NCBI RefSeq assembly: GCF_013373365.1
Contig: NZ_CP035925.1
Span: 3,162,001 to 3,226,000, forward strand
Source: Lentibacillus sp. CBA3610
GTDB taxonomy: Bacteria; Bacillota; Bacilli; Bacillales; Amphibacillaceae
DNA length: 64,000 nucleotides
Direction: 5' to 3'
The position numbers and the translations under genes were made by a program. Below, piece after piece: positions 17,335-29,295 of this stretch (position 1 is its first letter; every line of letters begins with the position of its first letter). The notes under the pieces were generated by a model. The model worked only from the letters and a program-made list of their open reading frames with translations. It did not search any database and was not told the origin of the DNA.

Positions 17335-19154
17335 TATTTACCCCTCCGCTTCTTATTCACCAGCGGAAGTGTAAAGAGAATGGTCGTCCCTTTACCTTCT
17401 TTGCTTTTTGCCCAAATACTGCCATGATGTGCTTCAATGAATTCTTTCGTGATGGCCAGACCTAAGCCTGTACCACCGACTTTACGTGACCTGGCTTTAT
17501 CAGCGCGGTAAAAGCGATCAAATATTTTGTCAACCTTGTCATATGGTATTCCTGTTCCCTGGTCTGTGACGCTTACCAGCACATATCCACGCCGCTGTGA
17601 TACTTTAAAATGAATGGTCCCGTCTTCGGGGGAGTACTTTATCGCATTGGAAATAATATTGTCCAATACCTGAACCATTTTATCCTTATCAAGCATGACA
17701 TGATATTTTTCATTTGGCAGTTCGCGTTTCAGTTCCATCTTATCTGATATATTCATCTCAAATCGATCAATCACCCGATGGAAAAAGTCAATAAAATTCG
17801 TCCGCTCCTGCTGCAATGATTCACTTTTATTATCCATTCTGGAAAGCTGCAGCAAATCATTGACCATACGGATCATCCGGTCTGTTTCATTCTTTGTGAC
17901 ATCAAGGAACTTCGGTGCAATTTCCTTATCTTCCCATGCGCCTTCTGTTAGCGCCTCGATATAACTGCGCATTGTCGTTAATGGGGTCCGCAGCTCATGT
18001 GAAACATTAGAGACAAATTCGCGTCGGTCCCGTTCGATTTTTTCCTGCTCGGTAACATCACTGAGTACTGTGATGAACCCGGTTGTCTCATTATCTTCAT
18101 CGGAAATAGTTGAGAATTTGGCTCGAACCAGATATATATCATCATCATCACTGAAGTCTATAACCATCGAACCGCTGTCAGGCAGTTCCGTAATATCAAC
18201 AGAATTCTCATCCAGCTGCAATGCGTCCAGGAGAAATTCGCCGTGAGCATCTTCAGGTTCATATCCGATCAGAAATCCGGCAGCATCATTCAATAATGTA
18301 ATAAAACCGTTTCGGTCCGTAGCAATCACGCCGTCAGACATATTTGACAAGACAGAGCTCAATTTGCGTCTTTCTTCTTCTGTTAACGCTCTGGAGTGTT
18401 TTAATTTTGCATTTAAATCATTAAACGTTTCAGCAAGCTGGCCAATTTCATCTTTCCCATAAACATTAACCTTCTGGGAGAAATCTTCCCGCGCCATTGT
18501 CTGCGCCTGTCTCCGCATTTCCATAATTGGTTTCGTAATGGTTCTGGCAACCAGAATCCCCAGCAATGCTGATACCGTAATCGCTAAAATAGAGCCCTGC
18601 AGAAAAATACGGTTAATATCGTCCAACTGATTATATACCCCTTCCAGGGATGCTTCGATATAAAGGGCACCAACCTGTGTGTCGTCATCATAGATCGGGA
18701 CTGTTCGTCTGTAAATCCGAATCCCTTCTCTCAACATATTGCCTTTCTCTTCATTCCCGAATCGCAGTACATTATTTATGAATTCATCGGTCGTTTTTTT
18801 TCCAATATTACTGGTGTTCGATGTATCACTCGAGGCAATAATCCGGCTTTGCATATTGACGACCTGGATATTCGTGATATCCGCTGTATCACTGACTCTT
18901 ACGATATTCTGCACTTCCTGGGGGAGTGTCAGTTCGTCATCATCACCAGACCGCTCCTTGCTGAATGCTTGTTCCAGGTTCACTTCTAAAATACTGACAC
19001 TGCCCTCGACTGATTCCTCAAAGTTCTCCCTCAGTTCCGTTTCCAGCCCACGGACAAAATAAGCACCGATAACCTGGATTGTTACAAGCAGCAATAATAT
19101 AAAAATAATGATGAATTTTAATTGTATCGAGCGGAAAAAACCAACTTTATGCAT
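17334..19154 (-). CDS. walK: WalK (YycG) cell-wall-sensing histidine kinase
   Basis: This 606-residue kinase senses peptidoglycan state and phosphorylates WalR. Domains in order are transmembrane segment 1 (about 12-31), extracellular Cache-like domain, transmembrane segment 2 (about 184-203), HAMP (about 204-256), PAS (about 265-370), HisKA with the phosphorylated His in FVSNVSHELRTPL (about 386), and HATPase with N, G1 and G2 boxes (NIISNAIKYS, VTDQGTGI, GGTGLGLAI). It follows walR by 9 bases. The kinase is usually essential in this group. Confidence 0.96.
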   Translation of the reverse strand: MHKVGFFRSIQLKFIIIFILLLLVTIQVIGAYFVRGLETELRENFEESVEGSVSILEVNLEQAFSKERSGDDDELTLPQEVQNIVRVSDTADITNIQVVNMQSRIIASSDTSNTSNIGKKTTDEFINNVLRFGNEEKGNMLREGIRIYRRTVPIYDDDTQVGALYIEASLEGVYNQLDDINRIFLQGSILAITVSALLGILVARTITKPIMEMRRQAQTMAREDFSQKVNVYGKDEIGQLAETFNDLNAKLKHSRALTEEERRKLSSVLSNMSDGVIATDRNGFITLLNDAAGFLIGYEPEDAHGEFLLDALQLDENSVDITELPDSGSMVIDFSDDDDIYLVRAKFSTISDEDNETTGFITVLSDVTEQEKIERDRREFVSNVSHELRTPLTTMRSYIEALTEGAWEDKEIAPKFLDVTKNETDRMIRMVNDLLQLSRMDNKSESLQQERTNFIDFFHRVIDRFEMNISDKMELKRELPNEKYHVMLDKDKMVQVLDNIISNAIKYSPEDGTIHFKVSQRRGYVLVSVTDQGTGIPYDKVDKIFDRFYRADKARSRKVGGTGLGLAITKEFIEAHHGSIWAKSKEGKGTTILFTLPLVNKKRRGK

Positions 19155-19163
19155 CAGATTGAC

Positions 19164-19868
19164 CTACTCCTGTTCGGGTTTACGCAAATAATAGCCAACA
19201 CCGCGGCGGGTGACTATCCACATTGGATTACTCGGATTGTCTTCAATTTTTTCACGAAGACGTCTTATTGTCACATCTACTGTCCGGACATCGCCAAAGT
19301 AGTCATAACCCCACACAGTTTCAAGCAAATGCTCCCGTGTCATCACTTGGCCGGTGTGACGGGCAAGATAGTACAGCAGTTCAAACTCGCGATGGGTAAG
19401 CTCCAGTTGTTCACCATCCCGTGTCACGGCATACGCATCCGGATGAATCACGAGCCGTCCAATTTCAATATTTTTGGTTGTCTTCACCGCATCATCGGGA
19501 ATTTGCTGCTGTCTGCGTAAATTCGCTTTTACCCTGGCAATTACTTCCCGATTACTGAAAGGCTTCGTTACGTAGTCATCCGCACCAAGTTCCAGCCCCA
19601 GTACTTTATCAATCTCAGCATCCTTGGCTGTCAGCATGATGATTGGCATCAGCTGCGTCTTTCGGATTTCACGACACACTTCATTGCCATCTTTACCCGG
19701 AAGCATGATATCAAGCAATATCAGATCCGGGATTTCCTGTTCAGCTAACTCAATCGCTTCATCGCCATCATAAGCGACAATAACGTCATAGCCTTCTTTT
19801 TCCAGGTTGAATTTCAAAATATCTGCTATCGGCTGTTCATCATCAACTACAAGAACCTTTTGTGCCAT
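19164..19868 (-). CDS. walR: WalR (YycF) essential response regulator
   Basis: This 234-residue OmpR-family regulator controls autolysin and cell-wall genes. The receiver domain has VDDE at residues 8-11 and phospho-acceptor D53 in [11 protein letters not shown], with K at TKPF; the C-terminal winged helix lies at about residues 130-230. It is the first gene of the wal operon. Upstream (19912-20010) lies one of two copies of a conserved hairpin repeat, within or near the leader, which could affect expression. Confidence 0.96.
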   Translation of the reverse strand: MAQKVLVVDDEQPIADILKFNLEKEGYDVIVAYDGDEAIELAEQEIPDLILLDIMLPGKDGNEVCREIRKTQLMPIIMLTAKDAEIDKVLGLELGADDYVTKPFSNREVIARVKANLRRQQQIPDDAVKTTKNIEIGRLVIHPDAYAVTRDGEQLELTHREFELLYYLARHTGQVMTREHLLETVWGYDYFGDVRTVDVTIRRLREKIEDNPSNPMWIVTRRGVGYYLRKPEQE

Positions 19869-19911
19869 TGACTGTCACGTCCTTTTTAGAGGTTATATAA
19901 GAAAAACTCAG

Positions 19912-20015
19912 GCCTGACCTCGTCTTTCCAGAGGTCGGATGCCAGAAGTCAGATTTGAAGAAATCGGCTAATTCGCCGATTTCCGAATTGGAAAACGTCA
20001 TCTGAAATTTTATAC
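19912..20015. repeat. repeat family 3, copy 1 (walR upstream)
   Basis: The segment shares an extended pattern with 54131-54216: GAGGTCGGAT-like start, GAAATCGGC paired with GCCGATTTC, then ACGTCATC. Inner stem 19960-19968 pairs with 19975-19983 and outer stem TCAGAT (19949-19954) pairs with ATCTGA (20000-20005). In copy 2 the outer pair is TCGGAT/ATCCGA, a compensatory A-T to G-C change, which supports a selected structure. Confidence 0.65.
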
Positions 20016-20126
20016 TTTCTTTTCGATACAAAAAGACCGGAAAAAGCCGATCTTCTTTCTCCTTCATTTAACTCTATTCTATCGTATTTTTGCTTAAATG
20101 TCTTATGTTAGGGGCAAAAATTCAAA

Positions 20127-20160
20127 AAGACTGACTCTTTCTGATGATTGAGCCAGTCTT
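20127..20160 (-). terminator. intrinsic terminator downstream of the M23 peptidase gene
   Basis: On the minus strand AAGACTGGCTC pairs with GAGTCAGTCTT and is followed by TTTTGAATTTTT. A similar hairpin serves parB at 40429-40466. Confidence 0.75.
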
Positions 20161-20180
20161 GAATCTTAAATTATCTTTTA

Positions 20181-21656
20181 TTATAAATAATCTTGCGGGT
20201 TTTGCAGGGAACCGTTCTTATACACTTCAAAGTGCAAATGGACACCGGTTGAGTTTCCGGTGGCACCCATCACTCCGATTTTGCTGCCCTTTTCTACCGT
20301 CTCGCCCGGGCTGACACTGATGGATGAAAGGTGTGCATATACCGTTTTTAGCCCATTATTGTGGTTGATGACAATCTTATTGCCATATCCGCTGCTGTCG
20401 TAACCAGCTGATTCGACGGTTCCGTTGTCTGCTGCCAATATCGAACGATCGCTCGGGCGTGCTATATCCATTCCTTTATGCATGGACCCCCAACGCTCAC
20501 CAACATTGCTTGATACATATCCGCTGACAGTTGGCCAGTGCAGGCTCCCTGTACCACGTGATGAGACAACCTTTGTGCCTTTTACAATAATTTCTTTGAT
20601 GGGTTCTTTCGTTATTTCTTCGTCTATGACTTCTTTATTTGTTACATCACCATTATTCGTTTCAAGTGCATAATGGACTTCTTTCTCGCCCTTTTGTCCT
20701 TCCTGTTTTACTTTTTCGTCACCTTTATACATATCATCTGATTCGATGACTTCTGTTTCATAGTCAATGGTTTCTTCCTTCATTTGCTCTTCTTTCACAA
20801 TGACGTCAACAAATGCTTCGTGATCGGTTACCTGGAGTTCCTGATCGATCTGAAGAATGGAATCTTCGGTTAGGTTATCATTTAAATCCAGCAACTCATC
20901 AACTGTCAAATCATACTGCTCAGCAATATCACCGAGCACTTCACCTTTGTCGACTTTATGTGTCTTATCTACAAGCGTCCCTTTTTCGAGCATCTTAAGG
21001 CCCTGTTCTTCAGTTAACATTTTAGATGGGTCAACGTTTTGGCTGGAAAATGAAACGTTTTCCGATAGAAGAACGTCTGTAATAATAGAGTCACCGGGAG
21101 CCAGTGTAGTCTCCTCCTGCTCATGGTTTACAAGTGCCTGCTTTTCATAGTCTGAATTATTATTTTCCTGATCCGCAGCAAGCTCATCCAGGGTCTCTTC
21201 GTCGGCGTATTTTGCCTTATATTTTTTTAATACGTTTTCAGCCGTTTCCTTATTTTTAAAATAACCGACCGTCTGATCATCTATTTCAAGTTCAACAGCT
21301 TCGGCTTTAACAGAGAGATTGTCTTTAAGGTGGTCTCTTACCCTGCTATTGTTATATGCAGGATTAAACATACGTTCAGACACAAACGATACGTTTTCAC
21401 CGATTGCTATATCATACGCACCGAAGTCCTTTTCCTTTTCTTCAACTTTAGCATTCATCATTTCCTCAATGACGGTCTTATCATCAATCTTCCCGATATG
21501 TTTACCATCCACATAAACGTGGTATATTTCTTCCAAAGCATCATTTTCATTCGCATATACCGTGCTGAACGTTAGAAAAATGGCGGTACATACGATTATT
21601 CCGATTTTTATCAGCATATCGAGCTTTCCCGGTATCTTACTGTTTACTCCCCACAA
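20181..21656 (-). CDS. M23 family peptidoglycan DD-endopeptidase with LysM and G5 domains
   Basis: This 491-residue exported protein probably cleaves peptide cross-bridges in the wall. A hydrophobic segment near residues 14-34 acts as signal or anchor. Coiled/variable sequence follows; a LysM domain lies around residues 237-285 (HKVDKGEVLGDIAEQY), a G5-like domain around 300-375, and a C-terminal LytM/M23 domain holds the zinc ligands in MHKGMDIA and HLHF. It is the nearest gene upstream of walR on the same strand, separated by a terminator. Proteins with this layout are often associated with wall remodelling; the assignment to sporulation or vegetative growth is not settled. Confidence 0.88.
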   Translation of the reverse strand: MWGVNSKIPGKLDMLIKIGIIVCTAIFLTFSTVYANENDALEEIYHVYVDGKHIGKIDDKTVIEEMMNAKVEEKEKDFGAYDIAIGENVSFVSERMFNPAYNNSRVRDHLKDNLSVKAEAVELEIDDQTVGYFKNKETAENVLKKYKAKYADEETLDELAADQENNNSDYEKQALVNHEQEETTLAPGDSIITDVLLSENVSFSSQNVDPSKMLTEEQGLKMLEKGTLVDKTHKVDKGEVLGDIAEQYDLTVDELLDLNDNLTEDSILQIDQELQVTDHEAFVDVIVKEEQMKEETIDYETEVIESDDMYKGDEKVKQEGQKGEKEVHYALETNNGDVTNKEVIDEEITKEPIKEIIVKGTKVVSSRGTGSLHWPTVSGYVSSNVGERWGSMHKGMDIARPSDRSILAADNGTVESAGYDSSGYGNKIVINHNNGLKTVYAHLSSISVSPGETVEKGSKIGVMGATGNSTGVHLHFEVYKNGSLQNPQDYL

Positions 21657-22065
21657 GCTGTACTCCCCCTTGCCATGGTAAAAAATTCCCAGTTTAACCT
21701 TCTATTGAATCCCATTTAAAATAAGTTTTATCACTCTATCTATGGTGTAAGACTTTCTTATCTTATTATCCACACATAAATCTACCACAGTTTGCAGGAG
21801 TATAAAATAGAACATGTGATAATGTAATATAATTGTATAACAATCGACTTTTTTCGACATTAATTTTGTTGAAAAAGGTAGTTTTTTGTATTTAGCTGCT
21901 GTTATTAATGAATTTTTCTTACGTCATGTTACATTTATGTTACAAATATCATCACAGTATGGCAAAATTTTATTGTGATATTAATTGCTGTCAGCTAAGC
22001 GGAAACCAAATAAGGAAAAGACTTCTGTTTGTTTGAATAGAAGTCTTTTCCTGAAAACGCGCTGT
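21657..22065. other. intergenic gap between M23 gene and purA
   Basis: No gene was seen. The region holds one perfect DnaA box TTATCCACA (21766-21774) and the purA terminator at 22012-22052, and is otherwise AT-rich, with probable promoter sequence for the M23 gene. Confidence 0.4.
22012..22052. terminator. terminator downstream of purA
   Basis: GGAAAAGACTTCT pairs with AGAAGTCTTTTCC around a 12-base loop. On the minus strand it follows the purA stop by about 15 bases and ends in a TTTTCC-containing arm. Confidence 0.75.
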
Positions 22066-23448
<1,383 letters not shown>

Positions 23449-23594
23449 TCAGGATTTCCATATTATTGTTCGTTTTAATTGCTAGTTTTCCATTAGTGAT
23501 AAAATTACAGTCAGGCTGTCAACAACTCTCAAGAACCAACCTTTCCAGAAAAAGCGAAAAACAGAAGACTCTTTTTTAAACTTTATTTTTTTAC

Positions 23595-24225
23595 TTCGTA
23601 TTTGATATAAAATGCGAAACACTGAAATATTTGAGTGTAATGACACCGCTCCGGAAATACACTTGGTGCTCGTCGTGTTGCAAGAGAATTCGGCGGAGCA
23701 GCACTCCTCGCAACTCGTAGCTTACTCGGTGGGTGTTTCGCTCGTCGCTTTTCGCGGGTGACCCGTGAGCCTCCTCGTTCCTGTGTGCTCGTCGTGTTGC
23801 AAGTGTGTTCGGCGAAGCAGCACTCCTCGCAACTCGCAGCCTACTCGGTGGATGTTTTGCTCGTCGCTGCGGGGTCTCACATTGGCCACTTTTCCCGCAG
23901 GAGTCTCCGGTGTATTTCCTCCGCTCGTGTTGACTTTCTGTAGATTGAATCTTCTCCACTAGAACAGAACACGACTCGAAGCTGCGGAAAAATGCGACAC
24001 TCCTGCGGGAAAGGAACAGTCTGAAGACCCGCGCAGCGTTCAATAGCCACGCCTCCCGCGACCAACATCGTGTTGGCCCGCGAGCGAGAAGGCTGAGGCG
24101 TTCCCCGCGGAAAGGGAGTATTTTTCCGCAGCGACGGACGAGCACTCAGGTCCCGATAGAATTGGAGAAACACATTCCAAAAGTTGTTTCGCAGTTTATG
24201 GATTTTGTGTCAAAACAACAATCTC
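23595..24225. repeat. repeat family 1, locus 1 (inverted-arm palindromic element)
   Basis: A left arm on the minus strand (about 23645-23935) and a right arm on the plus strand (about 23984-24142) flank a short unique spacer. The right arm has outer stem GCTGCGGAAAAAT / ATTTTTCCGCAGC and is nearly identical to that at 48392. The left arm has CTCCGGAAATAC and GTATTTCCTCCGC ends. Right terminus TTCGCAGTTTATGGATTTTG matches the other loci. The left arm contains a duplicated block of about 83 bases (23666-23750, 23786-23868). Reading frames here are short and composition-driven; no real gene is seen. Confidence 0.75.
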
Positions 24226-24248
24226 TGAGAATACAGCCAAAAAACAAA

Positions 24249-24277
24249 AAAACAGCCTCACTGAATGAGACTGTTTT
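24249..24277 (-). terminator. intrinsic terminator downstream of dnaC
   Basis: AAAACAGCCTCA and TGAGACTGTTTT form a 12-base-pair stem with one mismatch around a 5-base loop. On the minus strand it is followed by TTTTTTTG. Confidence 0.8.
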
Positions 24278-24322
24278 CCCTAAAGTGATATCAGACCTGA
24301 TCATAATGCGATGTTGCACACA

Positions 24323-25696
24323 TTATGCCTGTACGGGTTCTGGTGGTACATCACTATCCGAATACCGGTGATCCAGATCCACGAACTTATTATACTCTTT
24401 CACAAAAGCCAGTTCGACATTACCGACCGGTCCATTCCGTTGTTTGGAGATAATGATTTCAATAATATTTTGTTTCTCGGATTCCTGATCATAATAATCA
24501 TCCCGATAAAGAAATCCGACAATGTCAGCATCCTGTTCAATACTTCCCGATTCACGTAAGTCCGACATCATCGGCCGCTTGTCCTGTCGTGCTTCAACAC
24601 CACGGGAAAGCTGTGACAAGGCGATTAAAGGCACGTTCAGCTCACGGGCTAATGCTTTAAGCGCACGGGATATTTCCGACACTTCCTGTTGTCTGTTTTC
24701 CTTAGAATTGCCACTGCCCTGTATCAGCTGCAAGTAATCAATCAAAATCATGCCAAGCCCGTGTTCCTGCTTAAGGCGGCGGCATTTTGAACGGATTTCG
24801 CTGACACGAATGCCAGGTGAGTCATCGATATAAATACCGGCATTTGACAGGCTTCCCATTGCCATCGTCAATTTGCTCCAATCATCCGGTTCCAGCTTCC
24901 CTGTACGCAGCCGCTGTGCATCAATATTGCCTTCTGCACACAACATACGTGAAACAAGCTGATCGGCTCCCATCTCCAAACTGAAAATCGCTACGTTTTC
25001 ATCGGTATTAATGGAGACGTTTTGTGCAATGTTCAAGGCAAAAGCGGTTTTACCTACCGATGGACGAGCAGCAATAATAATCAAATCATTGCGCTGGAAA
25101 CCGGACGTAATCTGATCCAAATCACGATAGCCTGTTGGAATGCCAGTCACATCACCATCATGATTATGCAGCTGTTCAATATTATCGTAGACATCAATCA
25201 GAACATCTTTAATAGCTTTAAAATTCCCGGAGTTTTTCTGGCTGGATACCTCCAGAATATTCTTTTCCGCTTCATTTAACACATTTTCGACGTCATCTTC
25301 ACTGGCAAATCCTGATGTTACAATATCTGTTGCCGTTCGGATCAGTCGACGGAGCAATGCTTTCTCTTCTACAATCTTGCTGTAATATACGATATTGGCT
25401 GCCGTCGGGACACTGCCGGCTAAATCAGATAGGTACGCGACACCACCTGCCTCATCCAGTTTTTTTTCATTGGACAGAGAGGTGGTCACCGTAACAAGGT
25501 CGATTGGTTCTCCCTTATCGATTAATTTCAGCATTGTATCGAAAATCCGCTGATGGCTGGCACGGTAAAAATCATCGGGCATTAAACGTTCCGCTGCTGA
25601 TGACAATGCTTCAGGTTCTAAAAACACAGCACCAATAACAGCTTGTTCGGCTTCGATATTGTGTGGTGGCACACGATCATTCCAAAGTTCACTCAT
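24323..25696 (-). CDS. dnaC: replicative DNA helicase (DnaB family)
   Basis: This 457-residue hexameric helicase unwinds DNA ahead of the replication fork; B. subtilis calls it DnaC. The N-terminal domain (PPHNIEAEQAVIGAVF) is followed by the RecA-like ATPase core with Walker A ARPSVGKTAFALN and the DLRESGSIEQDADIV segment. The gene lies downstream of rplI in the same direction, preserving the order yybS-gdpP-rplI-dnaC. Confidence 0.96.
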   Translation of the reverse strand: MSELWNDRVPPHNIEAEQAVIGAVFLEPEALSSAAERLMPDDFYRASHQRIFDTMLKLIDKGEPIDLVTVTTSLSNEKKLDEAGGVAYLSDLAGSVPTAANIVYYSKIVEEKALLRRLIRTATDIVTSGFASEDDVENVLNEAEKNILEVSSQKNSGNFKAIKDVLIDVYDNIEQLHNHDGDVTGIPTGYRDLDQITSGFQRNDLIIIAARPSVGKTAFALNIAQNVSINTDENVAIFSLEMGADQLVSRMLCAEGNIDAQRLRTGKLEPDDWSKLTMAMGSLSNAGIYIDDSPGIRVSEIRSKCRRLKQEHGLGMILIDYLQLIQGSGNSKENRQQEVSEISRALKALARELNVPLIALSQLSRGVEARQDKRPMMSDLRESGSIEQDADIVGFLYRDDYYDQESEKQNIIEIIISKQRNGPVGNVELAFVKEYNKFVDLDHRYSDSDVPPEPVQA

Positions 25697-25750
25697 CGTC
25701 TCCCCCCCTTGTGAAGAAATCTATTCCTGTAAGCTTATAAAGGGGTCTTA

Positions 25751-26197
25751 CTATTTCTCCACAACGTGAACTTTGATGGTTCCGGTCACTTCCGGATGCA
25801 GTTTCACAGGTACATTCGTGTATCCTAACGTTCTTATCGGACTATTCAGCTCAATTTTGCGCTTATCCAGTTTGTACCCATAATCTTGTTTCAGAACATC
25901 AGCAATATGCTTTGACGTGATCGAACCAAATAGTCGGCCGGCATTTCCGGATTTCGCCTGAATTTCAACTGTTGAGTCGGCAAGTTCCTGTTTCAGAAGT
26001 TCAGCTTCTTTTTTCTCTTCCTCAGCTTGCTGTTGCTGTTTTTTCTTTTTCGCCTCCAGTGCTTTCATATTTCCCGGCGTCGCCTCTTCAGCCAGATTAT
26101 TTTTCAGCAGATAGTTGCGTGCATAACCATCTGAAACGTTTTTTACTTCGCCTTTTTTGCCTTTACCTTTGACATCCTGTGTGAATATGACTTTCAT
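25751..26197 (-). CDS. rplI: 50S ribosomal protein L9
   Basis: This 148-residue protein binds 23S rRNA at the L1 side. The N-terminal domain [19 protein letters not shown] and connecting K/E/A-rich helix ([19 protein letters not shown]) are typical. Its start overlaps the gdpP stop by four bases (ATGA), so translation is coupled. Confidence 0.97.
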   Translation of the reverse strand: MKVIFTQDVKGKGKKGEVKNVSDGYARNYLLKNNLAEEATPGNMKALEAKKKKQQQQAEEEKKEAELLKQELADSTVEIQAKSGNAGRLFGSITSKHIADVLKQDYGYKLDKRKIELNSPIRTLGYTNVPVKLHPEVTGTIKVHVVEK

Positions 26198-28167
26198 TCG
26201 TTTTCCCCTCCTGTGAAATACTCTTCTAATATATCCTTCAGCAATGCTTCAGCGTCATCAATCGTTGTATCTTCAATTTGTGTGGCAGCATTCGTTAAGT
26301 GGCCGCCCCCATTCATTTTTTCCATAATGATTTGGACATTGATATCACCAAGCGAGCGGGCACTTATCCCGATCCGGCCATCATTTCGTTCAGATATAAC
26401 AAATGATGCATTAATGCTGCTCATCGTCAAAAGCGTATCTGCAGCCTGTGCTATTAAAACCCCACTGTATTCTTCATCAGGCGTCCCTTTTGCAATGGCG
26501 ATTGTATTGCGATGGATTTTTGCTCGTTCAATCAGTTTGCTGCGTTTAATATAAATATCCAGATCTTCTTTCATGAATCGCTGCACCAATACCGTATCTG
26601 CACCTTTTGACCTTAGATAGGATGCCGCATCAAATGTACGCGAACCCGTTCTCAGGGTAAAGCTTTTTGTGTCGACAATTATCCCCGCCAGTAATGATGT
26701 TGCCTCCAGCATTTTCAGCTTCAGGTTATTTGGCTGGTATTCCAGCAGCTCTGTCACCAGTTCGGCTGTGGATGATGCATATGGCTCCATATAAACGAGT
26801 GTCGGGTTGTCAACAAATTCTTCGGCACGCCGGTGATGGTCAATGACCACCTTATATTCAGTTTTATTTAAAAGCCTTTCGTGTGCTACCATCGATGGCT
26901 TATGGGTATCCACAACAACAACCAGGCTTCGGCTTGTCAAAAGTGCCTCGGATTCTTCAGGTTCAATGAAATGCTGCCATATTTCCTCTTCTTCTTTTAG
27001 CTCGTCAATAAGTCGATAAACGCCCGTATCAACGTCATCCGGGTCAAGCACAACATAGCCGTCCACATTGTTGGCTTTAACAATATTCAAGATACCTATA
27101 GCCGAACCGATTGAATCCATATCCGGAGCTTTGTGTCCCATTATAATGACATTGTCACTCCCCTGAACCAAATCTTTAAGTGCATGTGAAATAACGCGTG
27201 CTCTTACGCGTGTACGTTTTTCCATCGGATTCGTGCGGCCGCCGTAAAAACGGACTTTTCCAAGATCATCTTTAATGACCACCTGATCGCCGCCACGGCC
27301 TAATGCCAAGTCAAGACTTGATTGAGCCATTTCTCCGAGTTCCGGCAAAAGGCTATCACCGAGGCCTATACCAATACTTAAAGTAATCGGTATATTCTGT
27401 TCAGCGTTTAATTCACGGACCTCATCCAATATGTCGAACTTCGCCTTTTCCAGCTGATCCAATGTTTCTTTCGTTAAAACAGCCACGAATCGATCCTGTG
27501 AAGTGCGCTTTAAATATATTTCATAGTCATTGGACCAATTATTTAAAACAGACGTTACTTTTGAGTTTAGCTGACTCTTCAATGTATCGTCCATGTTTTG
27601 TGTTATTTCCTCATAGTTATCGAGAAAGATAATCGCAATAACAGCTTTTTCATTATTGTACCGTGTTTGAATGTCAGATTGTGCTGTCCGATCAGACAAG
27701 TATAACAGACGCTCCGCTTTTTTTACGGTAACCTGAAAATGGTACCCGTTCAATTCAAGCCATATTTCGCCATCACTTTCTTTAATCCTGGTAGACAAAT
27801 CATCCGAAAGTACATTGAGAGAATTACCAACCAATGTGTCATCATCAGCGAATTCATTCATGTACGGATTGGCCCATTCAATCTTATAATCATCGTTATA
27901 CAATATGATTCCGATTGGCATCTCCAATAACGCTTCTTCCCCGACACGTTTGACACGGTGGGAGAGTGTTGCGATATAGTTTTCCGTTTCCTGTTGTCGT
28001 TTTCTTTCAGTCTGAATGCTATAGTACAATACCCCTGCCAGGACTACTGTGAGCACCAGCCCAAGTATCCACTGAAAGTACCATATAAAGCCAAGCAGTA
28101 TAACAGAAACCAGGTAAATCACCCATAAATGACTGCTTAACATTGGTTTCTTTTGAACATCTTCCAT
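26194..28167 (-). CDS. gdpP: GdpP (YybT) cyclic-di-AMP phosphodiesterase
   Basis: This 657-residue membrane enzyme hydrolyses c-di-AMP, affecting wall stress, potassium and osmotic control. Two N-terminal transmembrane segments (about residues 8-50) precede a PAS domain (about 85-150), a degenerate GGDEF domain (about 170-300) and a C-terminal DHH/DHHA1 phosphodiesterase module with [22 protein letters not shown] and VIDHHRR. The start at 28167 is chosen because TAGGAG lies 8 bases upstream; the longer frame adds 9 residues. It follows yybS by 27 bases. Confidence 0.95.
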   Translation of the reverse strand: MEDVQKKPMLSSHLWVIYLVSVILLGFIWYFQWILGLVLTVVLAGVLYYSIQTERKRQQETENYIATLSHRVKRVGEEALLEMPIGIILYNDDYKIEWANPYMNEFADDDTLVGNSLNVLSDDLSTRIKESDGEIWLELNGYHFQVTVKKAERLLYLSDRTAQSDIQTRYNNEKAVIAIIFLDNYEEITQNMDDTLKSQLNSKVTSVLNNWSNDYEIYLKRTSQDRFVAVLTKETLDQLEKAKFDILDEVRELNAEQNIPITLSIGIGLGDSLLPELGEMAQSSLDLALGRGGDQVVIKDDLGKVRFYGGRTNPMEKRTRVRARVISHALKDLVQGSDNVIIMGHKAPDMDSIGSAIGILNIVKANNVDGYVVLDPDDVDTGVYRLIDELKEEEEIWQHFIEPEESEALLTSRSLVVVVDTHKPSMVAHERLLNKTEYKVVIDHHRRAEEFVDNPTLVYMEPYASSTAELVTELLEYQPNNLKLKMLEATSLLAGIIVDTKSFTLRTGSRTFDAASYLRSKGADTVLVQRFMKEDLDIYIKRSKLIERAKIHRNTIAIAKGTPDEEYSGVLIAQAADTLLTMSSINASFVISERNDGRIGISARSLGDINVQIIMEKMNGGGHLTNAATQIEDTTIDDAEALLKDILEEYFTGGENE

Positions 28168-28194
28168 ATAATCAGCTCCTACCTGAACTCCCAC

Positions 28195-29142
28195 TTACGT
28201 TTTATCATTGGAAATCCGATCCCTCAAGGAAAATCCGATATCAATTATACCTAACAGCCGAACCAGGAAAAGGAAGATAAACGGTACAAACACTGTCAGA
28301 ACAATGCTTGCTATCGGCAATGCTTTCGACATCTGTTTTGCATGAGCGTAGTAAAATATAAAGGAAAAACCTTGTAATGCCATTAATATGCCTGTTAACA
28401 TCAAAACATTATTAACGGCTATAAAAACCATTCCGGAAGGGTCCAGGTTGAATAAAGACATGATTAATGCAAAAAAGTAAATCCAGATTAATGAAACAGG
28501 AAGTCTCAGTGTGCGAAACGGCGGAAAATACAATTGTCTGTTTTCCAGCCGGTTAAGGACTTTATAACTGATCCATTGACTGATGAATGCAAGTATCAGT
28601 GCTACAATCGCTAACCATGCCGGCAGCAGATCTGTAAGCATCCCCATTTGTTCTGTCAGCATATCAAGCTGGTCCTCTGTGATGTCACCCATACCGAATT
28701 GTTCCATCATATCCTGACTCATCGTAATGGACTCTTGAGCCATATTGTCTATTTCATTGACCAGATTTACTTGAAATACATATTGGCTGAATACAAAAAC
28801 AAACAATAATCCAGCCACAAATCCAATGGTGCCCCTTGCCCATGTTTCATAAGGCGAAAATTTCCTGTGAATGGCACTTCCGATCATAATGCCTCCAAGC
28901 CCCATTAACACGGGTATCGGCACGAAAAAAATGGACGTAAGCAATGATGATAGAGCCATAGCTGCTATTAGCATAATGATTGATGGTTTCCAATCATATC
29001 TGGAAGCAAACAAAATAAAGGGTACAGGCAGTAAAAATGTAGCGATCAATGTGATCACAGGCACAAAGGCCGAAATCAGCATTAATATCATAAACACTGT
29101 TAATAATAGTGCTCCATCTGTCAGTTTTTTCGATTGGTTCAT
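28195..29142 (-). CDS. yybS: YybS family membrane protein (DUF2232)
   Basis: This 315-residue multi-pass membrane protein has about eight hydrophobic segments and lies directly upstream of gdpP, the same place as yybS in B. subtilis. Its function is unknown; the conserved pairing with the c-di-AMP phosphodiesterase suggests a link with that signalling but that is inference. It contains a central loop of acidic and methionine-rich sequence (about residues 125-175). Confidence 0.88.
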   Translation of the reverse strand: MNQSKKLTDGALLLTVFMILMLISAFVPVITLIATFLLPVPFILFASRYDWKPSIIMLIAAMALSSLLTSIFFVPIPVLMGLGGIMIGSAIHRKFSPYETWARGTIGFVAGLLFVFVFSQYVFQVNLVNEIDNMAQESITMSQDMMEQFGMGDITEDQLDMLTEQMGMLTDLLPAWLAIVALILAFISQWISYKVLNRLENRQLYFPPFRTLRLPVSLIWIYFFALIMSLFNLDPSGMVFIAVNNVLMLTGILMALQGFSFIFYYAHAKQMSKALPIASIVLTVFVPFIFLFLVRLLGIIDIGFSLRDRISNDKT

Positions 29143-29281
29143 CTAATTGCACCCTCTTCAATCTTTTAAAGCATTATTTTCTTAATGAGAATATCACCTC
29201 ATTGTTATATGATAACATGATTTAAATCATAATTGGAATTTGAAATGACTGAAACAATGAGTCGCTTCAATCCAGCATCTT

Positions 29282-29295
29282 ATTTCCCGGGAAAT
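29282..29295. promoter_or_regulatory. perfect Noc-binding site (NBS)
   Basis: The 14-bp palindrome ATTTCCCGGGAAAT matches the B. subtilis NBS consensus exactly. It lies in the divergent gap between yybS and the small membrane gene. A noc gene is present at 42.3-43.2 kb, so the protein to bind it exists. Confidence 0.75.

Noticed and set aside
19843..20067. 74-codon minus-strand frame upstream of walR
   Set aside because: It overlaps walR and spans repeat family 3; the other copy of the repeat does not keep the frame.
23591..24173. Open reading frames of 98 to 184 codons on the minus strand
   Set aside because: They fall entirely within repeat family 1, are arginine/serine-rich from GC-rich palindromes, recur at 48.3 kb in similar form and lack a good ribosome binding site.
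23600..24225. CRISPR array
   Set aside because: The direct repeats here are only two, long and diverged, with no regular spacers; no array was seen anywhere in the window.
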